Shown in pieces: positions 53,671 through 63,336 of a DNA stretch of 64,000 bases. Each line of letters begins with the position of its first letter. Position 1 is the first letter of the stretch. The notes beneath the pieces were generated by a model. The model was not told the DNA's origin. It did no database searches and worked only from the letters and a program-made list of their open reading frames with translations. Origin of the DNA: Ascidia mentula (taxonomy: Eukaryota > Chordata > Ascidiacea > Phlebobranchia > Ascidiidae); the NCBI GenBank assembly GCA_947561715.1, contig OX387203.1:12958001-13022000 (forward strand), in the 5' to 3' direction. A program made the translations under genes and the position numbers.

Positions 53671-56600
53671 TTAAATTAAATACTGGACGACGTCGGCCAA
53701 GACACCTTCGAGGTCGGCATTTGACCTGCTCCGTTGCAAAGTAAGTCGAAAGTTCATAGTGTGTTTCAGGGTCCGGATCAGGTGTTGGGGTACGTTAATT
53801 AAAGGGCGGGGGTCGTGTTTAATGCGATTCCGAGTCTTCCAAATGGTGTGGGTGAGGGATGTATTTAATAGAGCTACAAGGGTTGAGGAGTATGGATTGT
53901 CTGACAGGGGGGTTTTAGGGAAAGTTAGGTAACTGGGGGTGTCGAAATATGTAAAGGTGTTATTAAGGAGGGAATTTAGGGTGTTTTTAACAAGGGATAA
54001 AAGTGGCTGTATAGTGGGGCAGGTATGGAAGAGGTGACTGAAGGTTTCCAGGGGGTAATTGCAAAAAAGGCATTGGGGATCTAAATCGAGGGGGAGATAG
54101 GACTTCTGGCATTTCAAGGGGAGGATTTTGTGGACTAATCTGTAATTAAAGGTTTTTAGGTAATTGGGAAAGATGGGGTGATGTATTTGTGACCAGTCAG
54201 TGTGGAAAAAGGGGGGCTGGGAATCATTAATTAATCGGGTGTAGAGGGGTTTAGATTTAGGGCAGAGTAATTCTTGTTCGGAGGGTTTGATAGATGTAAT
54301 GAGGGAGAGAATGTATTGGTAGTGAGTGGAGGGTGATGTGACGTGGGGGAGGTTGTTTCGTATTCTAAGGCTGTATAAATTTGATAGGGGGAGGCCGAGG
54401 TGGTATTCCAAGAGGGAGAGTTGGGGAGTTGTTGGGGTGTCCAAGATTCGGTGTTTATAATAATTTTTTACAGTAAAGAGAAGGGAGAGATCAGCGTAGA
54501 GGGGTAGATTTGCCGCGCCGTAACCACCAAGGTCACGGCGGGCTGCCAAGGTGTTAATGGGCAATGTTGGTAGATTTGGGCCTCCGACAAAGCTTGCCAC
54601 AATGCCGTCGACCCGCTCTCGTTGCTGGGGTGGTAGGGGGTAAATTTTTGCTAAGTACGAAATTTCGGGTAAGAGTAAAGTTTTGGAGAGAATGCATTTG
54701 GAATCGAAAGTAAGAAAAGGGTTGCTAATAGATTTGGCGCGGGATTGTAAAGAATTAATTACTTGGTGCCAGGCCGCTTTAATAACTGGGGGTGCGCCGA
54801 TGGGAATATTTAACGGGGTAATTTTATTCGGGTTCCATTTAATTTGATTCAAGAGGGGGTCGTCTGAGAGAGGGTGGAGGATGGCAATTGCTTCTGTTTT
54901 ATCGGGGTTCAGTTTAAGACCGGTGAATTTAGAAAATTTATTAATAAGTGACAGGGCGTTACACAGGGACTGCCGATGCGCCACAACGAGGGTGACGTCA
55001 TCGGCGTAAGCAATTGCCTTAGGGATGTTGCGGCATGGCACAGGGGTGGAAATGATAGAGGGGGTGTTCTGGAGGGCAACGAGCAACGGGTCTAAAGCAA
55101 TCAGGAAGAGGTTCAGACTAAGGGGGTCTCCTTGTCTGACTCCTCTCCTGATGGGAAAATCCCTTGTGGCGAAGCCATTGACGAAAACCCGGGAATTGGC
55201 GGAAGAATGAAGAGCAGAAAGATATCGAGTAAAGAGAGGGGGAAAGCGTTTAAGATTTAATTGGGAGAGTAACCATGGGAAGGAAATAGAGTCGAAGGCT
55301 TTTTGGAAGTCGAGTGAAACGAAAAACGAATTTGAATTTATTGAAGAAGCGTGAGAATATAAATCGCGAAGAAGTGTGGTTGCGTCTGAGGTAGAGGATC
55401 CGGGGGTAGCAAATTGATTGTGGGAGAGTATTGAAGTGATAAAGGGCTTGATACGTAGGTTCAGGATTTTGTGGAGGATTTTGAGGTCGGTATTAAGTAA
55501 TGAGATGGGGCGGTAATTGGTCAAAAGGGTGGGGTCGTTTTTTTTATGGATGATTGTAATATGGCCTAAATTGAATTCCAAGGGGGTGTATGCGTTTTGA
55601 TAGGTGAAGTTGAGGGCTTGGGTAAGGTCGGGCCCGATTAGGTCCCAGCAACGAGTATAAAACTCGATGCTGAGCCCATCGGGCCCGGGGGTTTTGTTAG
55701 GGGAAAAGAGGGAAAGGGCTTGTTTTACTTCGGTCATTGTGATGGGGGCTGATAGGGAATCTAAATACTGATCAGGGATTAATTTGGAAGGGAGTTGGGA
55801 AAATTGGTCACTAGGGGGAGGTAAGGGAAGTTCTTGTGAAGTGTATAAGTCTGTGTAAAATTTTCGTGTATGGTCTAATATTTCCTTGGGGGTTGTTAAG
55901 GGGAGTCCGTGGGGGTCTTGAAATTCGAGAATGGGGGGTTTTCTGCGGGAAGGGAAAAGCTGGGCATAAAGGGTTTTGTCTGCTATATTTTTGAAATGGG
56001 GATCGGATGAAAGGGATTTGATGAGGGAAGAGCGGGCATTGGAAATGTAGGTATTATTTAGGGACTTTTTCAGGGATTGGAAGTGGGCTAAGTTTTGTGG
56101 GGTCGGGTAATCATTCACTTTTTGGCGGGAGGATTCGAACTGCTGGTGAAGGAGGAGGGTTTCGGTGCGGTGGAGTTGAGCTAATCGTTTTGAATGGGAT
56201 TGGAGGAGGGATTTAAATTTAGTTTTAAGGGTAAGCCAGAAGTCCATGGGATTTGGGTGGAAAGGTCCTAGGGTTTGCCAGAGGGGATAATGTTGGGAGA
56301 GATCATGTTGAAAGTCAGGGTCTAGGAGGGTGGATGTGTTATTCTTCCAGGAGCCTTTGCCCCTGGGAGGAGAGGAAATGATGTTGAGGGTGAGGGTAAC
56401 TAAGTCGTGGTCGGAGAAGGGGCATGGAGTGAAGGTATGTTGCTTAGGGATCAATGATGGGGAAATATAAACTCTATCTATTCGGGATTGGGTACCAGGG
56501 GCGCGACGGGAGAATTGACAAAGGGAGGGATGAAGAGTGCGGAAGGAGTCTTGGAGGTTAAAGGTGGATAATAAATTAATCAAAGGGGGGCTAGGCCGGC

Positions 56601-57123
56601 GTGATTGTGCAGGGGGATATTTGTCAAGGGTGGGGTTTAAGACGCAATTAAAATCGCCGGCCAAAATTAAGGGGTGGGGTGAAGTTAAATAAGGGTAGAG
56701 GGAGTCAAAAAAGTTATTTCGAAGGGTAAAATTCTGGGAACCGGAGGGAGCGTAAATATTAACTATATGGAAGGTATGGGTTAGGGTTGAGATGTCGGCC
56801 GCAATAATGCGACCGGCAGAGTCAGAAAATGAATTGAGAATTTGAAGTGTGGAGGAGTTTAGAAGAACTGCGACACCACCTTGGGCATAGCCTGTCGGAG
56901 GTGCCGAGTTTAAGAGGATGGGGCCAGAAGTCCATTCGGACTTCCACAGGGATTCGGTTTGGGGAGTAGAGTGAGTTTCTTGGAGGCAAAAAAGGTCAAA
57001 GTTCAAAGAGGAAAGGTACCGGAACAGGGCTCTTCTCTTAGGTGCCTGGCCTAGGCCGTTAACATTAAGGGTGCAAATTCGTAAAAAGGACGCCATTTTA
57101 TTCATAATAATCAAAATACACAA
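53671..57123 (-). CDS. LINE copy C ORF2: APE endonuclease and reverse transcriptase
   Basis: 1,150 codons, nearly identical to copy B, with a handful of substitutions (for example ISPSLIP for ISPPLIP, DPHFKN for DPQFKN). All catalytic motifs are present, including YADD and the CCHC-like tail. Start as in copy B; MASFLRIC is at 57096. Confidence 0.92.
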   Translation of the reverse strand: MCILIIMNKMASFLRICTLNVNGLGQAPKRRALFRYLSSLNFDLFCLQETHSTPQTESLWKSEWTSGPILLNSAPPTGYAQGGVAVLLNSSTLQILNSFSDSAGRIIAADISTLTHTFHIVNIYAPSGSQNFTLRNNFFDSLYPYLTSPHPLILAGDFNCVLNPTLDKYPPAQSRRPSPPLINLLSTFNLQDSFRTLHPSLCQFSRRAPGTQSRIDRVYISPSLIPKQHTFTPCPFSDHDLVTLTLNIISSPPRGKGSWKNNTSTLLDPDFQHDLSQHYPLWQTLGPFHPNPMDFWLTLKTKFKSLLQSHSKRLAQLHRTETLLLHQQFESSRQKVNDYPTPQNLAHFQSLKKSLNNTYISNARSSLIKSLSSDPHFKNIADKTLYAQLFPSRRKPPILEFQDPHGLPLTTPKEILDHTRKFYTDLYTSQELPLPPPSDQFSQLPSKLIPDQYLDSLSAPITMTEVKQALSLFSPNKTPGPDGLSIEFYTRCWDLIGPDLTQALNFTYQNAYTPLEFNLGHITIIHKKNDPTLLTNYRPISLLNTDLKILHKILNLRIKPFITSILSHNQFATPGSSTSDATTLLRDLYSHASSINSNSFFVSLDFQKAFDSISFPWLLSQLNLKRFPPLFTRYLSALHSSANSRVFVNGFATRDFPIRRGVRQGDPLSLNLFLIALDPLLVALQNTPSIISTPVPCRNIPKAIAYADDVTLVVAHRQSLCNALSLINKFSKFTGLKLNPDKTEAIAILHPLSDDPLLNQIKWNPNKITPLNIPIGAPPVIKAAWHQVINSLQSRAKSISNPFLTFDSKCILSKTLLLPEISYLAKIYPLPPQQRERVDGIVASFVGGPNLPTLPINTLAARRDLGGYGAANLPLYADLSLLFTVKNYYKHRILDTPTTPQLSLLEYHLGLPLSNLYSLRIRNNLPHVTSPSTHYQYILSLITSIKPSEQELLCPKSKPLYTRLINDSQPPFFHTDWSQIHHPIFPNYLKTFNYRLVHKILPLKCQKSYLPLDLDPQCLFCNYPLETFSHLFHTCPTIQPLLSLVKNTLNSLLNNTFTYFDTPSYLTFPKTPLSDNPYSSTLVALLNTSLTHTIWKTRNRIKHDPRPLINVPQHLIRTLKHTMNFRLTLQRSRSNADLEGVLADVVQYLI

Positions 57124-57140
57124 AAGGGGGGGTGGTTTAT

Positions 57141-58850
57141 TTAATAAAAGGTTGAGTTAAAGTCATTGGGGATTCTAGCTCTACAGCTGCAGACTACGTG
57201 TTCCCCGGGCATTAAATTATATGTGACGCCACAAGTGCAGCTTATCAGCAGGCGTTGACACTTTTTATTGGTGCAACGAGATGGGCTAAGGTAAAATTCT
57301 TCCGCAGCCCAATTGCCACAGCGACATTTAAAATGTGCTGTGTTGCATAAACATTTGATTTGCTCGCCTGCATATGCTGTGTGGCAGCATGACGTCTTCT
57401 TCTTGGGCGAAGGTGTTGCACTGTTCTTGCGTTTGCGGGATCTCACTGTATGGAACCCTTCGTCATCCCGCTTTGGTTTAGGGGTCGATGACGCCATTGG
57501 TTGCGTCACTGGGACGGGAGCGTCACTGGAAACCATTTGTGTTGTAGCGGTATCAGCCAACACAGGCTGCAGGATACTGCGACGTACCGCCTCTGGTGTC
57601 TTGATGTTGTTGACAACATTGAACGTTGGGGCGCTAGAGGGTGATTGCGCCTCTGATGTCTTGTTGTTGTTGCTGGGAGTTGTAGCGGTGTCAGCCAACT
57701 CGGGCTGCTGCATACTATGTTGTACCGCCTCTGGTGTCTTGGTATCTTCGCCAACATTGGGCGTTGGGGCGCTAGAGGTTGTAAGCACCTCTGTAGACTT
57801 CGCGCCGCTTCCCGTGACGTCAGCTGTCACGGTTGGCGGCGCATCTTCAGTGGCAACAGCTGCCACACCTTGCTTGTTCACAGGTGTGACTTCACGTGTC
57901 ACACCTGGAGTTGTAACGGCTTTATCTACCGCTTCTGAAGCCTTCGCATTTTGCGTCGGGACGGCCTTATCAGCCGCCTCTGGCGCCTTCTCGTCGAGCG
58001 TTGCGACGAGCGCACCTGCGCCCGCCAACGCCGACTCGCTCTTATCTTTGACTTGCTGCGTTTTCGCGCCTGCGTCTTTGACTGCTTTTCGCTCTTCTAT
58101 ATAGTTTGCGAAACTAGGGCACTCGCGTTTCACGTGGCCCATTTCGTGGCAAAAATCGCACTTTTTGGGTTGGCCTTCGTATGTCACCTCGATAGTTTTT
58201 TTGCCCAGACGCAGGCGCTCGGGAATATGGTTTTGGGCCAATACAGAGCTCTTCATGATTATGACGCGTTTGCCGCCATATACACCTTCCTCATCATACA
58301 CTTTCCACCCCTTTTTGACTGGGGCGAACTTTGTCATGAAATTTAGCAAGGCTGCCATTTTAATTCGCGGGTGAACTTTAGATAGAAACACCCGAATTTC
58401 GTCGTCACAATGGGCATTAGCGTAAACTGCTTTCCCACTGGCTCTGATGGTGGCAGCGAGCTCTTTGGCCTTTTCTGCTGCCGCGCAGTTAAAAACGACC
58501 TTTCCGTTTGGATAGGGAATTACGCCCTCCAAAGATCGAATGCTCACTTTAAGCTGTTTTAGCAACTTGTAAAGCTCTGGCTTCTTGAGCCCTGGATTGA
58601 AACGGGCTTCAACATCCAAATTAGGGTCGGTATCGAAAGGATCGACCGCTTGCACATTTCCGGCCGAAACAACAGGCCGGGAAGCTAACGCTTGCGCGTA
58701 ATTCATAATTTTCTCTGCCTTTTGTGCGTCTCCAACAAATTCGCACGGGCTGGCCACTGGCAGCTCACCTCTCCTTTCAAACAAAAAGCAGCCCTTAGAA
58801 GGGCTGGGCTGGCTTTGCGCAGTGGCCTCAGATAGTCTACAACAGATCAT
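57141..58850 (-). CDS. LINE copy C ORF1 (RNA-binding protein)
   Basis: 569 codons; one Asn shorter than copy B in the Asn run of the linker, otherwise almost the same. It has the RRM-like region, CCHC knuckle and Cys-rich tail. It ends 17 nt before the first ORF2 ATG. Confidence 0.9.
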   Translation of the reverse strand: MICCRLSEATAQSQPSPSKGCFLFERRGELPVASPCEFVGDAQKAEKIMNYAQALASRPVVSAGNVQAVDPFDTDPNLDVEARFNPGLKKPELYKLLKQLKVSIRSLEGVIPYPNGKVVFNCAAAEKAKELAATIRASGKAVYANAHCDDEIRVFLSKVHPRIKMAALLNFMTKFAPVKKGWKVYDEEGVYGGKRVIIMKSSVLAQNHIPERLRLGKKTIEVTYEGQPKKCDFCHEMGHVKRECPSFANYIEERKAVKDAGAKTQQVKDKSESALAGAGALVATLDEKAPEAADKAVPTQNAKASEAVDKAVTTPGVTREVTPVNKQGVAAVATEDAPPTVTADVTGSGAKSTEVLTTSSAPTPNVGEDTKTPEAVQHSMQQPELADTATTPSNNNKTSEAQSPSSAPTFNVVNNIKTPEAVRRSILQPVLADTATTQMVSSDAPVPVTQPMASSTPKPKRDDEGFHTVRSRKRKNSATPSPKKKTSCCHTAYAGEQIKCLCNTAHFKCRCGNWAAEEFYLSPSRCTNKKCQRLLISCTCGVTYNLMPGEHVVCSCRARIPNDFNSTFY

Positions 58851-58941
58851 TAACCAGAAAAACTAAGACGAAAACTTGTAAAACTGGCCGAATTCACTGC
58901 TTTATATAGACTTAAATAATTTCCAATAAAGTAACTCAGGT

Positions 58942-58968
58942 GTGATGCTTACTGTGTTCAAATAGAAT
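58942..58968 (-). ncRNA. SL RNA gene 21, interrupted by LINE C and mutated
   Basis: The leader has decayed to ATTCTATTTGAACACA (58953-58968); LINE C replaces the rest. Not functional. Confidence 0.75.
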
Positions 58969-59199
58969 GTCGACTGGTGGGAGAGGGGCGGAGGTTGGCC
59001 TGGTGGGCACGTTGAGTGGTTGGGACATCGCAAGCACGTGGAATGGCAATTTTCAACACTGAGAGTGCAGCGGTAATTACCACGCTTGCAACGACAGAAA
59101 AGTATGTCTGCCGCTGGACAGTAATTTGGCATAATGAGCACGAGCCGGCGTCGTCGACGCGGCAACGACGGCGGGGGGCCTTTGCAAACGATTAAGTAG

Positions 59200-59249
59200 T
59201 TAAAAAGTAGCCCGGACAGGGCGTGATGCTTACCTTATTCAAATAGAAT
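59200..59249 (-). ncRNA. SL RNA gene 22, type I
   Basis: Leader 59234-59249; complete. Confidence 0.88.
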
Positions 59250-59865
59250 GTCGACTGGTGGGAGAGGGGCGGAGGTTGGCCTGGTGGGCACGTTGAGTGG
59301 TTGGGACATCGCAAGCACGTGGAATGGCAATTTTCAACACTGAGAGTGCAGCGGTAATTACCACGCTTGCAACGACAGAAAAGTATGTCTGCCGCTGGAC
59401 AGTAATTTGGCATAATGAGCACGAGCCGGCGTCGTCGACGCGGCAACGACGGCGGGGGGCCTTTGCAAACGATTAAGTAGTTAAAAAGTAGCCCAATTCT
59501 ATTTTATTCGGGCGGGCTAACAGCCGCCACCACGAATATCACACAAAATTGTTAAAGGAAAGGAGGGAAATGGGGAGAAATTCATTAGAAAGAGGGCGGA
59601 TAGTAAACAAAAGGGTACAGTAATGGCGAGACGAAAAGGCACAATGAAAAAATACAGTTACAGACGCCTAAGGCGCTGCACGAAAGAATACACAAATAAG
59701 GACGACCGGAAATTACGAAAAATTATACAGTTGCAGACGACAAGGACGCTGCACGAGAAAAAAAAGACAATACACTATTGGGGACGACAAAAGTACGGAA
59801 TAATTCAGAGTGTTGCAGACGACAAATTTTATATGATGTATGTGTTGGTTGCCCGGGGGATGGGT

Positions 59866-62800
59866 TTAAATTAAATACTGGACGACGTCGGCCAAGACAC
59901 CTTCGAGGTCGGCATTTGACCTGCTCCGTTGTAAAGTGAGTCGAAAGTTCATAGTGTGTTTCAGGGTCCGGATCAGGTGTTGGGGTACGTTAATTAAAGG
60001 GCGGGGGTCGTGTTTAATGCGATTGCGAGTCTTCCAAATGGTGTGGGTGAGGGATGTATTTAACAGAGCTACAAGGGTTGAGGAGTATGGGTTGTCTGAC
60101 AGGGGGGTTTTAGGGAAAGTTAGATAACTGGGGGTGTCGAAATATGTGAAAGTGTTGTTGAGTAGGGAGTTGAGGGTGTTTTTAACAAGGGATAGAATGG
60201 GTTGTATCGCGGGACAGGTATGAAAAAGGTGGCTAAAGGTTTCCAGGGGGTAATTGCAAAGATGGCATTGGGGGTCTAAATCTAGGGGAAGGTAGGACTT
60301 CTGACATTTCAGGGGGAGGATTTTGTGTACTAATCTATAGTTAAAGGTTTTGAGGTAATTGGGAAAGATGGGGTGATGAATTTGGGACCAGTCGGTGTGG
60401 AAAAAGGGGTGCTGGGAATCATTTATTAATCTGGTGTAAAGGGGTTTGGATTTGGGACAAAGCAGTTCTTGTTCAGAGGGACTAAAGGAATTGATCAGGG
60501 AGAGAATATGTTGATAGTGAGTGGAGGGTGTTGTGGCGTGGGGGAGGTTATTTCTTAGTCTGAGGCTGTATAAATTTGATAGGGGGAGGCCGAGATTATA
60601 TTCCAAGAGGGAGAGTTGGGGGGTTGTTGGGGTGTCCAAGATTCGTTGTTTGTAGTAATTTTTGACAGAAAAGAGAATGGATAGGTCAGCATAGAGGGGT
60701 AGATTTGCCGCGCCGTAACCACCAAGGTCACGGCGGGCTGCCAAGATGTTAATAGGCAAGGTTGGTAGGTTTGGGCCTCCGACAAAGCTTGCCACAATGC
60801 CGTCGACCCGCTCTCGTTGCTGGGGTGGTAAGGGGTAAATTTTAGCAAGGTACGAAATTTCGGGAAGAAGGATAGTTTTTGAAAGAATGCATTTCGAATC
60901 GAAGGTGAGAAAGGGGTTGCTAATAGATTTGGCGCGGGATTGTAAAGAGGTAATTACTTGGCGCCAAGCCGCTTTTATTACTGAGGGTGCGCCGATGGGA
61001 ATATTTAACGGTGTAATTTTATCCGGGTTCCACTTAATTTGATTTAAAAAGGGGTCGTCTGAGAGAGGGTGGAGGATGGCAATTGCTTCTGTTTTGGCGG
61101 GGTTCAGTTTAAGACCGGTGAATTTAGAAAATTTATTAATAAGTGACAGGGCGTTACAGAGGGACTGCCGATGCGCCACCACGAGGGTGACGTCATCGGC
61201 GTAAGCAATTGCCTTGGGAATATTGCGGCATGGCACAGGGGTCGAAATGATAGAGGGGGTGTTTTGGAGGGCAACGAGTAACGGGTCTAAAGCAATCAGG
61301 AAGAGGTTCAGACTAAGGGGGTCTCCTTGTCTGACACCTCTCCTGATGGGAAAATCCCTTGTGGCGAAGCCATTGACGAAGACCCGGGAGTGGGCGCTGG
61401 AGTGAAGAGCAGAAAGATATTGAGTAAAGAGAGGGGGAAAGCGTTTAAGATTTAATTGGGAGAGTAACCACGGGAAGGAAATAGAGTCAAATGCTTTTTG
61501 GAAATCAAGAGAAACGAAAAACGAATTTGAATTAATTTGAGAAGCATGAGTGTATAAATCGCGAAGAAGTGTGGTTGCGTCTGAGGTAGAGGATCCGGGG
61601 GTAGCAAATTGATTGTGGAATAAAATTAAGGAAATAAAGGGCTTGATACGGAGGTTAAGGATTTTATGAAGGATTTTGAGGTCGGTATTAAGTAAAGAAA
61701 TAGGGCGGTAATTGGTCAAAAGGGTGGGGTCGTTTTTCTTATGAATAATTGTTATATGGCCGAGATTAAATTCCAATGGGGTATAGGCGTTTTGGTAGGA
61801 GAAGTTAAGGGCTTGGGTAAGGTCGAACCCGATTAGGTCCCAGCAACGAGTATAAAACTCGATGCTGAGCCCATCGGGCCCGGGGGTTTTGTTAGGGGAA
61901 AAGAGGGAAAGGGCTTTTTTTACTTCGGACATTGTGATGGGGGCTGAGAGGGAATCTAGGTACTGATCAGGGATTAATTTGGAAGGAAGTTGGGCAAATT
62001 CGTCACTGGGGGGCGGCAAGGGAAGTTGTTGGGATGTGTATAAGTCTGTGTAAAATTTGCGGGTGTGTTCTAATATTTCCTTGGGGGTTGTTAGGGGGAG
62101 TCCATGGGGGTCTTGAAATTCGAGGATGGGGGGTTTGCGACGTGAAGGGAAAAGCTGGGAATAGAGAGTTTTATCGGCTATGTTTTTGAATTGGGGATCG
62201 GAGGAGAGGGATTTAATAAGTGAGGAGCGGGCATTGGAAAGGTATGTATTATTTAGGGACTTTTTGAGGGATTGGAAATGGGCTAAGTTTTGTGGGGTCG
62301 GGTAATCATTCACTTTTTGGCGGGAGGATTCGAACTGCTGGTGAAGGCGGAGGGTTTCGGTGCGGTGGAGTTGAGCTAAACGTTTTGAATGGGATTGGAG
62401 GAGGGATTTAAATTTAGTTTTAAGGGTAAGCCAGAAGTCCATGGGATTGGGGTGAAAGGGACCTAAGGTTTGCCAGAGGGGATAATGTTGGGAGAGATCT
62501 ATTTGGAAGTCAGGGTCAAGGAGGGTAGATGTGTTATTCTTCCAGGAGCCTTTGCCCCTGGGAGGAGAGGAAATGATGTTGAGGGTGAGGGTAACTAAAT
62601 CATGGTCGGAGAAGGGGCATGGAGTAAAGGTATGTTGCTTAGGGATCAATGGAGGGGAAATATAAACTCTGTCTATTCGGGATTGGGTACCAGGGGCGCG
62701 ACGGGAGAATTGGCAAAGGGAGGGATAAAGAGCACGAAAGGAGTCTTGGAGGTTGAAGGTGGATAATAAATTAATTAAAGGGGGGCTGGGCCGGCGTGAT

Positions 62801-63280
62801 TGAACAGGGGGATATTTATCGAGGGTTGGGTTTAGGACGCAATTAAAATCGCCGGCCAGAATTAAGGGGTGGGGTGAAGTTAAATAAGGGTAGAGGGAGT
62901 CAAAGAAATTATTGCGTAGGGTTATTTTATCAGCTCCAGAGGGGGCGTAAACGTTAACTAAATGGAAGGTATGGGTTAGGGTTGAGATGTCGGCCGCAAT
63001 AATGCGACCGGCAGAGTCAGAAAATGAATTGAGAATTTGAAGTGTGGAGGAGTTTAGAAGAACTGCGACACCACCTTGGGCATAGCCTGTCGGAGGTGCC
63101 GAGTTTAAGAGGATGGGGCCAGAAGTCCATTCGGACTTCCACAGGGATTCGGTTTGGGGAGTAGAGTGAGTTTCTTGGAGGCAAAAAAGGTCAAAGTTCA
63201 AAGAGGAAAGGTACCGGAACAGGGCTCTTCTCTTAGGTGCTAAGGGTGCAAATTTTCAAAAAGGACGCCATTGTATTCAT
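59866..63280 (-). pseudogene. LINE copy D ORF2, start region deleted
   Basis: The frame is open from about 63201 to 59866, but a roughly 20-nt deletion near 63240 shifts the original MASFLKICTL start into a stop. It also removes the NVNGLG motif with the catalytic Asn of the endonuclease. RT motifs and the C-terminal tail are intact. The central RT region resembles copy A (DPFLNQIKWNPD, HSSAHSRVF); the C-terminal part resembles B and C, so this copy is mosaic. Confidence 0.88.
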
Positions 63281-63336
63281 AAAGAAAACACAAAAACAAA
63301 AATGGGTGGCAATAATTGGAGGGTGGCTTATTCAAT

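Larger units (their letters stand above)
53300..58941 (-). mobile_element. SL-array LINE copy C, full length and intact
   Basis: About 5.64 kb. Junctions are of the same type as copy B at both ends (AGAAAT|GGGC; CAGGTGTGATGC). Both ORFs are intact. Confidence 0.92.
58942..59494 (-). repeat. SL RNA gene array, segment 4 (2 units)
   Basis: Two type-I units between LINE C and LINE D. Confidence 0.92.

Noticed and set aside
36395..59494. Interpreting the tandem 278/281-bp units as LINE 5' UTR promoter monomers (as in mouse L1)
   Set aside because: Each unit holds a complete SL RNA gene, and the LINEs join the units at both ends within the hairpin. The units are therefore the target, not part of the element.
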